Source: DASTFY01 sp963829955 (GTDB lineage: Bacteria > Actinomycetota > Acidimicrobiia > Acidimicrobiales > Ilumatobacteraceae). From it: a stretch of DNA of 64,000 nt. The translations under genes were made by a program, and so were the position numbers. The notes under the pieces are model-generated. The model was not told where the DNA came from. It did not search any database and saw only the letters and a list, made by a program, of their open reading frames with translations. Positions within the stretch are counted from its first letter, which is position 1; every line of letters starts with the position of its first letter. Shown here piece by piece: positions 26,645-35,341 of this stretch. The stretch is taken from contig CAWHKS010000002.1 in the NCBI GenBank assembly GCA_963829955.1, forward strand, positions 124,001 through 188,000, given 5' to 3'.

Positions 26645-26737
26645 CGTCATCCCCTCCTTCGGTCAACCGGCTACGGTGAGCCTGCTTTCCCTAGTGCGGA
26701 TAAAGAAACCCTACTCCGAACCGAGACGGGGGCGCCC

Positions 26738-27319
26738 GTGTCACTTCGAAAGTCCGACTATCGCGACGTCAGCGACGTACAGGTCGACGATGCCAAGCGT
26801 GAGCAGCTCTACGAGGCGCAGACGGAGTGCTGCCTGCTGTGGACGAACCGGGACGGCTGGCCGGTCGGGGTGATGGTCCGGTTCGTGTGGTCCGAGGGGA
26901 AGTTCTGGTCGACGTGCACGGCCGAGCGCAAGCGTGTCCCGGCGCTGCGGGCGCGGCCCAAGAGCGCGGTGGTCGTGTCGAGCGAGGGGACGTGGCTCGG
27001 TGGGGACGTCACCACCACGACCAAGACCCTCGCCACGATCCACGACGACGACGCCACGAAGGCCTGGTTCTACCCCGCCCTGGCGCACCGGCAGCGACGG
27101 GGAGACGACGAGGCCAGCCAGGCCGCCCGGGCCGAGTTCCTGCGCCGCCTCGACACCCCGACGCGAGTGGTCATCGAGCTCGATCCGGTGGCGTGGATCA
27201 CCTACGACGGCAACCGCCTGGAGGCGGCGTTGCGGGGTGTCGACTACGACCCGGCATCGGTCAAGCCGACACGGAACCTGACCTCACCGCCTCCTGGCGT
27301 CGGGCTGAGGACGCTCTGA
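26738..27319 (+). CDS. PPOX-type FMN split-barrel protein
   Basis: This 193-residue protein from GTG 26738 shares EAQTECCLLWTNRDGWPVGV, FWSTCTAERKRVPALRARP, TIHDDDATKAWFYPALAH and VVIELDPVAWITYDG with its paralogue at 19390-19902, and it binds FMN or F420 by family. The TAAAGAAA octamer lies 30 bases upstream. Its TGA overlaps the ATG of the epimerase gene (ATGA), so they form one operon with the phosphotransferase module downstream. Confidence 0.85.
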   Translation: MSLRKSDYRDVSDVQVDDAKREQLYEAQTECCLLWTNRDGWPVGVMVRFVWSEGKFWSTCTAERKRVPALRARPKSAVVVSSEGTWLGGDVTTTTKTLATIHDDDATKAWFYPALAHRQRRGDDEASQAARAEFLRRLDTPTRVVIELDPVAWITYDGNRLEAALRGVDYDPASVKPTRNLTSPPPGVGLRTL

Positions 27320-28329
27320 TGCGGGCGTTGGTCCTCGGCGGTTCGGTGTTCGTCGGCAAGCGGCTGGTCCAGGCGCTCGTGGTCAATGGACACGAGGTCT
27401 CCGTCCTCAACCGAGGCAAGACACCCACCGAGCTCCCCGAGGGAGTCGGTCACCTGAAGGCCGACCGGACCGAGATCGCATCGATGCAGGCCGCGCTCGG
27501 CTCCAGCGAGTGGGACGTGGTGTACGACGTCTCGGGCTTCGTCATGGCGGCCGGCGGCAGCGACATCGACGGCCTGCTCGACCTGTTCGACGGGCGGGTC
27601 GGTGACTACGTCTACGTGAGCTCGATCATGGCGTACGACCAGTCGCTCACCGGGATCTTCCCGTGGACGGAGGACCTGGGGTTCAACCCCGAGGGCACGG
27701 CCAGCTACGGCGGCTTCAAGGCGGTCGCGGAGCAGGCCATGTTGCACCGTCACGCGTCCTCGGGATTCCCGGCCTCCGTCGTCCGCCCGGCCGCGATCTA
27801 CGGGCCCGACAACAACATCTTCGACATGGAGGCGCCGATGTTCCTGCGCCTCCTGCAGTCCCGGCCCGTCCTCGTCCCCCACGGCGGCCTGGTCGCCACC
27901 TCCTACGGGCACGTGGACGACCTGTGCGAGGTCATGGTCGCCATGGCCGGCCAGCCGGCGGCCCGGGGCGAGATCTTCAACATCACCGCCGAGGGCCTGA
28001 CCTCGACGCGGTACGTCGAGCTCCTAGCCGACATCGTCGGGGCCGAGCCTGACGTGGTGTTCATCCCCGACGACGTCCTGCCCACCATCGAACGTCCGGT
28101 CTTCGGTCATCTGTTCGGGGTCCGGCACCACGCCATCGCCAGCATCGAGAAGGCGGGCAGGCTGTTGGGCTTCCGGCCCCGCTACGACGCCAGGAGCGGT
28201 CACGTCCAGACCTACGAGTGGTTCCTCGGGCAGGGCTGGGCCGAGCGGACCGAACCGCTCCGTGATCCCGTCTGGGGCGCGAGCTGGGATTTCGACGCGG
28301 AGGCGGAGCTGGCGGCGAGGTTGCGTTGA
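27319..28329 (+). CDS. NAD-dependent epimerase/dehydratase (extended SDR)
   Basis: The 336-residue protein has the N-terminal Rossmann motif VLGGSVFVGKRLVQAL, an LNRG segment after beta-2, a YVSSIMAY segment and the catalytic YGGFK. It resembles the group of epimerase or chloroplast-RNA-binding-like NAD proteins with a GGTxFxG motif. Function could be nucleotide-sugar or hydroxyl epimerisation or reduction. Translation is coupled to the PPOX gene before it, and the helical gene starts two bases after its stop. Confidence 0.87.
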   Translation: MRALVLGGSVFVGKRLVQALVVNGHEVSVLNRGKTPTELPEGVGHLKADRTEIASMQAALGSSEWDVVYDVSGFVMAAGGSDIDGLLDLFDGRVGDYVYVSSIMAYDQSLTGIFPWTEDLGFNPEGTASYGGFKAVAEQAMLHRHASSGFPASVVRPAAIYGPDNNIFDMEAPMFLRLLQSRPVLVPHGGLVATSYGHVDDLCEVMVAMAGQPAARGEIFNITAEGLTSTRYVELLADIVGAEPDVVFIPDDVLPTIERPVFGHLFGVRHHAIASIEKAGRLLGFRPRYDARSGHVQTYEWFLGQGWAERTEPLRDPVWGASWDFDAEAELAARLR

Positions 28330-28331
28330 CG

Positions 28332-28808
28332 ATGGGCGGCGAGCGCCCGGTGGGCCGGCCCAGCGAGGGAGCGCTGTGGGCCTCGGTGGCCGAGACCGTG
28401 CAGCGCGTCGTGCTGCCCGCCCTCGGCGACGATCCCCATACGCGCCAGGTCGCCATCCACCTGGTCGGTCTGGCCACCTACGCCGACCGAAGGGGGCCCG
28501 ATCCACTGCCGGCACGGATCGACGAGCTGGCCGATGTCCTCGACGCCGCGGCCCGAGCCGGGGCCACGCTGGTCGATGGGCGCTGGACAGATGGCTCGCC
28601 CCGGACACCAGACGACGTGCTCTCCGCCGCGGGGGCCGTGCTGGCGGCCGCGGCGGAGGCCGACAGCCTGGACGAGGCAGGCCCAGACGAAGCAGGACTG
28701 GCCGTGCGGGACGTCCTGCGCAGGGTCCTGTTGCGACACCTGGACGAGGACCTGGCTACGGAGGACGTGCTGCTCGCTGCGTTCCGCGGGAAGCTGCCCG
28801 ATGGATGA
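28332..28808 (+). CDS. Helical phosphotransferase-associated protein (DUF6285-like)
   Basis: The 158-residue helical protein has ALWASVAETVQRVVLPALGD, LPARIDELADVLDAAARAG and a C-terminal VLRRVLLRHLDEDLATEDVL. It resembles the 6503-6967 protein in length, helix pattern and neighbourhood, though sequence identity looks low. It overlaps the start of the next phosphotransferase by 8 bases. Order here is partner then kinase, the reverse of the first module. No catalytic motif is visible. Confidence 0.72.
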   Translation: MGGERPVGRPSEGALWASVAETVQRVVLPALGDDPHTRQVAIHLVGLATYADRRGPDPLPARIDELADVLDAAARAGATLVDGRWTDGSPRTPDDVLSAAGAVLAAAAEADSLDEAGPDEAGLAVRDVLRRVLLRHLDEDLATEDVLLAAFRGKLPDG

Positions 28809-29748
28809 GCTGGTGCTCGGCGCGCTGACGGACTACCTGTCGGCGCAGCGGGGCGAGCCGACGGCGGTGCTCGCGGCGCGGCGCCTGAGCGTCGGCCATT
28901 CCCGCGCCATGTACAGGGTCGACACCGACGGCGGGTCGTTCGTGGTCCGCGTCGAGCAAGGCGGGGTATTCGGCACGTCGGGCGGCGAGGAGTTCGGCGT
29001 GATGCAGGGCCTGGCCCGGGCCGGCTTCCCGGTCGCCCAGGCCCGCTGGTACGAACCGACGGGGAACGTGCTCGGCCGCCCCTTCTTCGTCATGGACTTC
29101 GTGGAGGGAGCCGAACTGCCCGACGAGCGGGCAATGGACGAGGTGACGGCCGCTGACTTCGTCCGGACGATGGCGGACCTCCACGCCCTCGACTGGAAGT
29201 CGGCCGGCGTCGACGAAGCGCTGGCCGTGCGGCCGTCCTCGCCCGACGAGGCCACCCACCTCCAGATCGAGCGCTGGGCCGGGCTCTACCGAGCCGCGGC
29301 GGCGGCGCCCATCCCGCTCCTCGAGGAGGCCGCGGCCTGGCTCCACCACCGCGCCCCGCCGCTCGAGCGGCTGTCGGTCGTCCACGGCGACGCCGGCCCG
29401 GGCAACGTGGTGCAGGCCGATGGCCGGATCGTCGCGGTGACCGATTGGGAGTTCGCCCACCTGGGCGACCCGGCCGAGGACTGGTCCTTCTGCCTGTCGA
29501 TGCGGGGATCGCGGACACTGCCGAGAGAAACATGGCTGGAGCTGTTCGACCGCGTCGCCAGTTTCCGCCTGGACGAGGACGGCTGGAGCTACTGGGAGGC
29601 CTTCAACCTCTTCAAGGGGGCGTGTGCCAACTGCACCTGCCTCGACCTGTTCGAGCGCGGTGGCAATCGGGCCCCGAACATGGCCATCATCGGGACCGTG
29701 CTGCACCGTTCGTTCCTGCGCAGACTCGTGAAGGTGGTGCACCGGTGA
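28801..29748 (+). CDS. APH-family phosphotransferase
   Basis: The 315-residue protein has RLSVGHSRAMYRVD, FVVRVEQGGVFG, the catalytic VVHGDAGPGNVV and VTDWEFAHLGDPAEDWS (metal-binding Asp). It is a paralogue of the kinase at 5475. The stop overlaps the GTG of the following SnoaL gene (GTGA), so PPOX, epimerase, helical partner, kinase and SnoaL appear to be one transcription unit. It is probably a small-molecule or acyl-linked hydroxyl kinase. Confidence 0.87.
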   Translation: MDELVLGALTDYLSAQRGEPTAVLAARRLSVGHSRAMYRVDTDGGSFVVRVEQGGVFGTSGGEEFGVMQGLARAGFPVAQARWYEPTGNVLGRPFFVMDFVEGAELPDERAMDEVTAADFVRTMADLHALDWKSAGVDEALAVRPSSPDEATHLQIERWAGLYRAAAAAPIPLLEEAAAWLHHRAPPLERLSVVHGDAGPGNVVQADGRIVAVTDWEFAHLGDPAEDWSFCLSMRGSRTLPRETWLELFDRVASFRLDEDGWSYWEAFNLFKGACANCTCLDLFERGGNRAPNMAIIGTVLHRSFLRRLVKVVHR

Positions 29749-30176
29749 CGACATCCGCCAGGCAGCCCGCCGCCGAGCTGGTGCACCGGTACTGCGATGC
29801 GGTTGTGCGGCAGGACCGGGAGCAGTGGGGCGCCACCTGGGCCGAGGACGCGGTGTGGGACCTCGGGCCGAACCGGGTGATCAAGGGACGCGGTCCTATC
29901 GTTGCCCACTGGGAAGAGTCCATCTCGTCGATCGACACCGTCGTGCAGCTGGCCAGCAACGGCGAGGTGACGAGCACCGGCGAGCACACCGCCGAGGGCC
30001 GCTGGTACATCACCGAGCACATCAAGCGTCGCAACGGGGAGCTCGGCATGCTGCTGGCCTGGTACGACGACACCTACGTCCGTGTGGACGGGTCATGGCT
30101 CTTCTTCAGTCGCCGCCTCACGCCGGTCTACCGTGGGCCGCCCGACCTCAGGGGCACCTGGATCCGTCCGGGCTGA
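29745..30176 (+). CDS. SnoaL-like / NTF2-fold protein
   Basis: The 143-residue protein has AAELVHRYCDAVVRQDREQW, TWAEDAVWDLGPNRVIKGRG, a GRWYITEHIKR strand and SWLFFSRRLTPVYRG. It is the last gene of the 26.7-30.2 kb operon. Its GTG start overlaps the kinase stop. The role is unknown; it probably works on the same metabolite as the kinase or epimerase. Confidence 0.85.
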   Translation: MTTSARQPAAELVHRYCDAVVRQDREQWGATWAEDAVWDLGPNRVIKGRGPIVAHWEESISSIDTVVQLASNGEVTSTGEHTAEGRWYITEHIKRRNGELGMLLAWYDDTYVRVDGSWLFFSRRLTPVYRGPPDLRGTWIRPG

Positions 30177-30209
30177 ACGGTTCCCTGTGCCCCTCTACGC
30201 TGGTGAGTG

Positions 30210-31476
30210 ATGCCATCGGACGGGCACCTCGACGTCTTCATCAGCTACCGATCGACACAGTTCTCCTGGGCGCACCGGCTGGCGGCGAGCCTGCCGCGCG
30301 CACGGTTTCACGGTGTTCCTCGACCACGACGAGAATGGGCTTCGGAGTAGAGAGGAGTGGGAACCGCAGCTAGCGAAGAGCATCGAGGCCGCGGATCACT
30401 TCCTGGTGCTGTGGTCCAGAGAGATCCCTCCGGGGAGCGTCGTACACACCGAGATCGCCCATCGAGCAGGGCTGGCCGGCGAACGCCCGATGTCGTTCCT
30501 GCTCTTGGACGACGCCGGGGTCCCGCCACACCTGGCGCGCGGCGAGCACCACTTTCGTGACTTCATCGATCTCTATGGCGCGCTGCCCGAGGGCGATCGT
30601 GCCGGAGGCGGAGCCACCGTCAGCAGCTACGACTGGGACGGGGTCGTGCTGCGGCTCGTTCGGGAGCAGCTCCGTCCGGGTGAACCCGTCCACGCCGTAC
30701 CGGTCGTCTTCGTGGCCATGACGAGGACCCAGGCCGACGAGCTGCAAGCGGCGCTCAGCGGCGCCGGCGACGAGATGCAGCTCCAGGTCAGCCAACTCCT
30801 GGCGGAGACCGTGCCGTTCCTCCCGGACGCGTACGGGGAGTCGCCTGCGCATTGGCGTCCGTTCGGCCGCCCGGGGCATCCCATGGCCGATCCCATCACC
30901 GCCGGTGATCTCCTCTCGCGCCTCAGCCACGAGCGGATGTCGTGGTCCCGCGCGCACGGTGACAGCGATGAGTTGCTCGGCGGGAGCTACTTCTTCCTCG
31001 ACTACACCCCTCTCCTGTGGAGCGACGACAAGCGCAAGGACGCACGAGACCATCTGAAGACGAACCCGTCGATCGTCATCCTGGACGCGATCAGCCTGCT
31101 CCACCCTGCTGTCCACGCGGTGTTCATCGGGAGTGGGCTTCCTACCGCCCCAAAGGCCTTCATCATCGGCGTCGGACCCCTCTTCGAAACGGAGACGACA
31201 CCGGCCGGAAAGTACGTGCAGTCGGTCGAGCGAGCGCTGTTCAAGAGCCTCAGCCTCGACGACGCCCTCGATCGGGCCAGGAGCGACTTCTATCCGCAGT
31301 TGTCGGCCTGCCTCCTGAACGTGCGCCATCGTTTCGAGCTTCTTCGGCTGCTCCAGTTCGCCTCCGACAACATCGATCGGTGGATGGATCTTCGTGACTC
31401 GCGACAGGACGCCGGCTGGTCCGCGCTCCTGGCGTCGTCACGATCGACACCACCCACGCTCGCCGGGCGGAGATGA
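30210..31476 (+). CDS. TIR-domain protein with unassigned C-terminal domain, frameshifted near the N-terminus
   Basis: From ATG 30210 the first 28 codons read LDVFISYRSTQFSWAHRLAA, a TIR opening. One extra C at 30294-30295 then shifts the frame. The rest (HGFTVFLDHDENGLRSREEW, FLVLWSREIPPG, VVHTEIAHRAG) is in frame from about 30297. Corrected, it is 421 residues with a TIR domain at about 7-125. The TIR active-site glutamate would be Glu81 (VVHTE). Residues about 170-400 form a second domain (VVFVAMTRTQADEL, LSRLSHERMSW, IVILDAISLLHP) I cannot name. The next gene starts 9 bases later, so they form an operon. TIR domains in bacteria commonly hydrolyse NAD+ or make cyclic ADP-ribose signals. 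Confidence 0.8.
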
Positions 31477-31485
31477 GCGTCGGGC

Positions 31486-33288
31486 ATGCTGTTCACCTTC
31501 TACTCCTACAAGGGCGGAGTCGGGCGCTCGATGGCGCTGGCCAACATCGGGATGCTCCTGTTCCGCCGACCTCTCAACGTCATCCTCGTCGACTGGGATC
31601 TCGAAGCTCCTGGGCTCGAGATGTACTTCAACGAGCGTTACCCCGAGCTGGTCTGGGACGCGGTGGTCGGACGCCCAGGTCTGTGCGATCTCGTCAAGCA
31701 GTACAAGGAGACCATCAGCCGTCCGCCGCCGGCGGATGAGCCACTCCCCGCCCCGTTCCCCGATCTGGACGACTTCCTCATCACCCTGCACGAGGCCGAT
31801 GGCTGCACGCTCCAGCTCCTGACGGCTGGCGACCGTACGGACTGGCCTCGGTACGCCTCGTTCGTCCAGACGTTCAACTGGACCGATTTCTACGAAAACT
31901 GGTCCGGCGGCGCGCTGGTCGACTGGCTGCACGACGAGCTGTGCGATCGGGCCGACGTCGTACTCGTAGACAGCCGGACCGGCATCACCGAGATCGGTGG
32001 GGTGACGACGCACCAGCTCGCGGACGCGATCGTCATGCTGTTCGCGCCCAACCACGAGAACATGCTGTCCAGCGCGCGCATGGCGGCGGGCTTCATGGAT
32101 GAGGCGACGGCAAAGGAGAGAGGGCGACCGCTGCCGGTCATCTGCGTTCCGTCGAGGGTGGACGCTCAGGACAGCTCGGAGTTCGGGGAGTTCCGGACCC
32201 GCCTCGTGGGGACGATCTACCCGCTGGTCCCGGATGAGCTGATCGAGGGTGCGGACCTCGACGAGATGACGATTCCCTACGCGGCGGCGATCTCGTTCCG
32301 GGAGCGGCTGCTCTTCGGCGACGCGGAGATGGAACGGAAGTTTCCCGCGCTGTGTGACGCGTACGGCTCCGTTGCCTCCAACATGCAGCGGCTCGCACCG
32401 GTTGGGTCGTGGCTGGCTCGGGGGAGTCACGTGGTGGCACGCCGCCGGGTGATGGTGATCGGCGGAGGCGCACGCCAAGCCGAGGTCGGCAAGGCGCTCG
32501 TCGGCCACGGCTTCGAAGTCGTCGGCGACGAAGCCCTTGCCGCGGGCTCGAACCTCGCTGGCTCGACGGCTGACGCGGCGAGCGAGATGGCGGGCGTTCT
32601 CTGCGTCGTCGCCCTGATCGACGCTCGCACGGCGCATTCCCGCGTGTTCTCGCGAGCGGTTGCCCTCGCCGACCGTCACGAGAAGGCGATCATCCCCATC
32701 CTGCTCGACCCCGGTGTCGAGCTCCCCGACGAGCTCGCCCACCTGTTCACCATGACCTGGGACGGCAGCGACGACGCCGTGCACCGCCTGCTGTCGGCCG
32801 TCATGCTCCCACACCGAGAGGTCGCCGACGTGAGCCCCGTCGTGCCATCGATCTTCATCAGCTACGTGCACGACGATCGGGTGCTCGTCGAGCAGGTCGC
32901 GGCCCGCCTCCGCTCGGCGGGGCTGGAGGTCGGGTACGACTCGACCATCGTCTTGCCCGGTGACGACTGGCGTCGGTCGCTGGCGGAGGCGGTCAAGCGC
33001 TCGGACACCGTGCTCGCGATCGTCTCCCCGGCATCGGTGGAGAGCGGCTTCTGGCGCAATGAGGTCGCGATGGCCACCGACCTGAGGAAGCGTGTGATCC
33101 CCGTGCAGACGTTCGACGTCGATCAGGCAGCGCTTCCGTACGCGCTGAAGCAACGCCAGGCGGTCGAGTTGAACCTCATGGACAAGGCGAGGTTCGAGAG
33201 CGGTGTGCAGCGGCTCGTCGGGGAGCTTCGCCAACCTGCCGCGGGAAGTCAGTTGCCTCCACCCGGGACATGGACCCGTCCGACCTGA
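31486..33288 (+). CDS. KGGVGR-type P-loop ATPase fused to C-terminal TIR domain
   Basis: This 600-residue protein has three parts. Residues 1-310 are a ParA/MinD-like ATPase with the variant P-loop YSYKGGVGRSMALAN, VDWDLEAPGLEMYF and a Walker-B-like VVLVDSRTGITEIGG. Residues 320-440 (RRVMVIGGG ... VLCVVALIDA ... AIIPILLDPG) look like a decayed TIR-like module. Residues 453-580 are an intact TIR domain: IFISYVHDDRVLVEQVAARL, GYDSTIVLPGDDWRRSL and SGFWRNEVAMA, with candidate catalytic Glu526. KGGVGR ATPases with TIR partners occur in FxSxx-type peptide systems and in predicted NTP-dependent conflict systems. No radical-SAM or peptide gene is seen here. I infer an ATP-gated TIR effector. Confidence 0.87.
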   Translation: MLFTFYSYKGGVGRSMALANIGMLLFRRPLNVILVDWDLEAPGLEMYFNERYPELVWDAVVGRPGLCDLVKQYKETISRPPPADEPLPAPFPDLDDFLITLHEADGCTLQLLTAGDRTDWPRYASFVQTFNWTDFYENWSGGALVDWLHDELCDRADVVLVDSRTGITEIGGVTTHQLADAIVMLFAPNHENMLSSARMAAGFMDEATAKERGRPLPVICVPSRVDAQDSSEFGEFRTRLVGTIYPLVPDELIEGADLDEMTIPYAAAISFRERLLFGDAEMERKFPALCDAYGSVASNMQRLAPVGSWLARGSHVVARRRVMVIGGGARQAEVGKALVGHGFEVVGDEALAAGSNLAGSTADAASEMAGVLCVVALIDARTAHSRVFSRAVALADRHEKAIIPILLDPGVELPDELAHLFTMTWDGSDDAVHRLLSAVMLPHREVADVSPVVPSIFISYVHDDRVLVEQVAARLRSAGLEVGYDSTIVLPGDDWRRSLAEAVKRSDTVLAIVSPASVESGFWRNEVAMATDLRKRVIPVQTFDVDQAALPYALKQRQAVELNLMDKARFESGVQRLVGELRQPAAGSQLPPPGTWTRPT

Positions 33289-33350
33289 AAGACGCGCGCC
33301 AGCCGCCTGCAGCGGTCACAATCGCGGCGTCGACAAGGGAGGTGGTGCGC

Positions 33351-33734
33351 ATGCGCCGAACCGTCGTCTCACTCGCCCTCCTGCTGGGAGCAAACGCGAT
33401 CGGCCTGATCGTCGCGGCTGCCCTGCTGGACAAAATGGAGCTGGATTTCTCGGCGTTCATCTTCGCGCTGATCATCTTCACGGTGATCGAGGCCATCGCC
33501 ACGCCCGGGGTCGGGAAGTTGGCCGAAACCAAGGCTCCTGCCATCTCGAGCGGGGTTGCACTGATCGCCACCTTCGTCGCGCTGCTGGTCACCGACGTGC
33601 TGTCGGACGGGCTCGACATCGAGGGCGCCGGCACCTGGGTCCTGGCGACGCTGATCGTCTGGGTCTGCACGATGGTGGCCACGCTGGTCCTGCACAAGTT
33701 CTTCGGTCCCAAGCAGGGTGCGGCCGCCGCCTGA
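33351..33734 (+). CDS. Four-helix membrane protein, phage-holin-4 / YvlD-like
   Basis: The 127-residue protein has four hydrophobic segments (LALLLGANAIGLIVAAALL; FIFALIIFTVIEAIA; SGVALIATFVALLVTDV; TWVLATLIVWVCTMVATLVL), the pattern of the Phage_holin_4_2/YvlD superfamily. GGGAGG eight bases ahead supports ATG 33351. It lies 62 bases after the TIR ATPase on the same strand and could be its membrane component or an unrelated housekeeping protein. It converges with the SDR at 33747. Confidence 0.72.
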   Translation: MRRTVVSLALLLGANAIGLIVAAALLDKMELDFSAFIFALIIFTVIEAIATPGVGKLAETKAPAISSGVALIATFVALLVTDVLSDGLDIEGAGTWVLATLIVWVCTMVATLVLHKFFGPKQGAAAA

Positions 33735-33746
33735 TCTGGAGCTCGC

Positions 33747-34580
33747 CTACCAGATCGGCGGTTGCGTCGGCCTCCCGCCGGCGCCGACGCCCGCGGCACG
33801 GGCCTGGATCACCGGCCGGTACACGTCGTGGGTGAGGATCCAGAACTCTCCGGTCCGAACGGCATCGAGCACGAGGTCGGCGACCTCGCTCGCCTGCATC
33901 GTCGCCTCGGCGCTCGCTGTGGTGCGGGCGGCCGCAGGCGGCTCCGCGGCCTCGCCGAGGTCCGAGGGGCGGTTGCGGGCGCTGTCGGTGATGCGGGTGG
34001 CGATGAACCCCGGGAGCAGCACGGACACGCCGATGTCCGAGCCCTCCTCCTCAAGGTCCATGGCCAGCGCCTCCGACAGCCCGACCACCGCCATCTTGGC
34101 GGCGTCGTAGGTGGCCAGGTTCTTCACCGGCAGGAGGCCGACCATCGAGGCCGTGTTGACGACGTGACCGCCCTCGCCCTGCGCCAGCATCCGCGGAACG
34201 AAGGCCTTGACCCCGTGGATGACGCCCCACAGGTCCACGCCGAGCACCCAGCTCCAGTCGTCGAGGGTGAGCGCCCACGTGCGCGCCCGCTTCACCACCC
34301 CGGCGTTGTTGCACACGATGTGCACGCCGCCGAATGCCTGCGCTGTTGCTTCCGCCAAGGCCTCGACGTCCGGCCAGCTCGCCACGTCCGCCGGCACCCC
34401 GATCACGTCGCGGCCCTCGGCTCGCAAGGTGGCGACGGCGGCGTCCAGCGGGCCGGACTCGATGTCGGATAGGACCACCCGCATGCCCTCGGCAGCGAAG
34501 GCGGTGGCCATGGCCAGCCCGAGACCGCTGGCCGCGCCGGTGACGACCGCGACCCGCCCCTCGAGCTGCTCCAGCGGCAC
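33747..34580 (-). CDS. Short-chain dehydrogenase/reductase (SDR)
   Basis: The 277-residue SDR has TGAASGLGLAMA, LSDIESGPL (acidic, NAD-type), CNNAGVV, and the catalytic NTASMVG ... YDAAKMAV. A C-terminal extension, AEPPAAARTTASAEA onward, is longer than in simple SDRs and resembles carveol- or cyclopentanol-type enzymes. GTG 34580 lies 18 bases after the LivF stop, so it may be read through from the transporter operon. Confidence 0.9.
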   Translation of the reverse strand: MPLEQLEGRVAVVTGAASGLGLAMATAFAAEGMRVVLSDIESGPLDAAVATLRAEGRDVIGVPADVASWPDVEALAEATAQAFGGVHIVCNNAGVVKRARTWALTLDDWSWVLGVDLWGVIHGVKAFVPRMLAQGEGGHVVNTASMVGLLPVKNLATYDAAKMAVVGLSEALAMDLEEEGSDIGVSVLLPGFIATRITDSARNRPSDLGEAAEPPAAARTTASAEATMQASEVADLVLDAVRTGEFWILTHDVYRPVIQARAAGVGAGGRPTQPPIW

Positions 34581-34597
34581 GGAAGGCCCGGCCCCGG

Positions 34598-35341
34598 CTA
34601 CAGGACCTTGTCGCCCAGGTAGCTGGCTTCGAGGAGGTCGCGGCGGCCTGAGAGCTCCTTGCCGGTGCCTTCCAGCACGACTTCGCCGTGGTTCATCACG
34701 TACGCGCGGTCGGCCACGGTCAGAGCCATGTGGATGTGCTGCTCCACGAGCAGCACGCCCGCCCCCGTGTTGTCGGCGATCTGCCGCACGAGCGGCAGCA
34801 TGCGCTCCACGATGATGGGGGCCAGGCCCAGGCTCATCTCGTCGATCATCAGCACCTTCGGCTGGGCCACGAGGGCGCGGGCGACGGCCAGCATCTGCTG
34901 CTCGCCACCCGACAGCAGGCCGGCCCTGCGGTCCTTGAGTGGCGCGAGGGCGGGGAACATCTCCAAAGCCCGGTCGTAGGCCTGCTTCTGCGATCCTTTG
35001 ACGCCGCGCAGGCCGAGACGCAGGTTCTCGTCCACGGTGAGCTGGAAGAACAACGACCGGTCCTCCGGCACATGACCGAGGCCGCGTCGAGCCATCCGGT
35101 GAGGGGCGCCGTAGTGCACGGGCTCGCCGAGCACGTCGGCCGAGCCCTCGAGGACCTTGACGAGGCCCGAGCAGGTCAGGAGCGTGGTGGTCTTCCCGGC
35201 GCCGTTCGGGCCCAGCAGGGCCACCACCTCGCCGGGTCCGACGTGGAGGTTCAACCCGCGCACGACCGGGATGCCGGCGTAACCCGACGACATGCCCTCG
35301 ATGCGGAGGAGGGCGCCGTCGCTGCCGTTCGTGGCGGTCAT
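34598..35341 (-). CDS. livF: Branched-chain amino-acid-type ABC transporter, ATP-binding protein LivF
   Basis: The 247-residue ATPase has Walker A LLGPNGAGKTTT, the signature LLSGGEQQMLAVARAL, and Walker B VLMIDEMSLGLAP, where Met-Ser replaces the more usual Glu-Pro after DE, as in many LivF proteins. It ends AGVLLVEQHIHMALTVADRA. It energises import of the HAAT family. Its ATG overlaps the LivG stop by 4 bases. Confidence 0.93.
   Translation of the reverse strand: MTATNGSDGALLRIEGMSSGYAGIPVVRGLNLHVGPGEVVALLGPNGAGKTTTLLTCSGLVKVLEGSADVLGEPVHYGAPHRMARRGLGHVPEDRSLFFQLTVDENLRLGLRGVKGSQKQAYDRALEMFPALAPLKDRRAGLLSGGEQQMLAVARALVAQPKVLMIDEMSLGLAPIIVERMLPLVRQIADNTGAGVLLVEQHIHMALTVADRAYVMNHGEVVLEGTGKELSGRRDLLEASYLGDKVL

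Noticed and set aside
24119..26650. 843-residue apparent P450-CapA fusion protein
   Set aside because: Caused by the P450 frameshift; the join is a low-complexity Arg/Pro stretch and CapA has its own ATG, signal peptide and lipobox.
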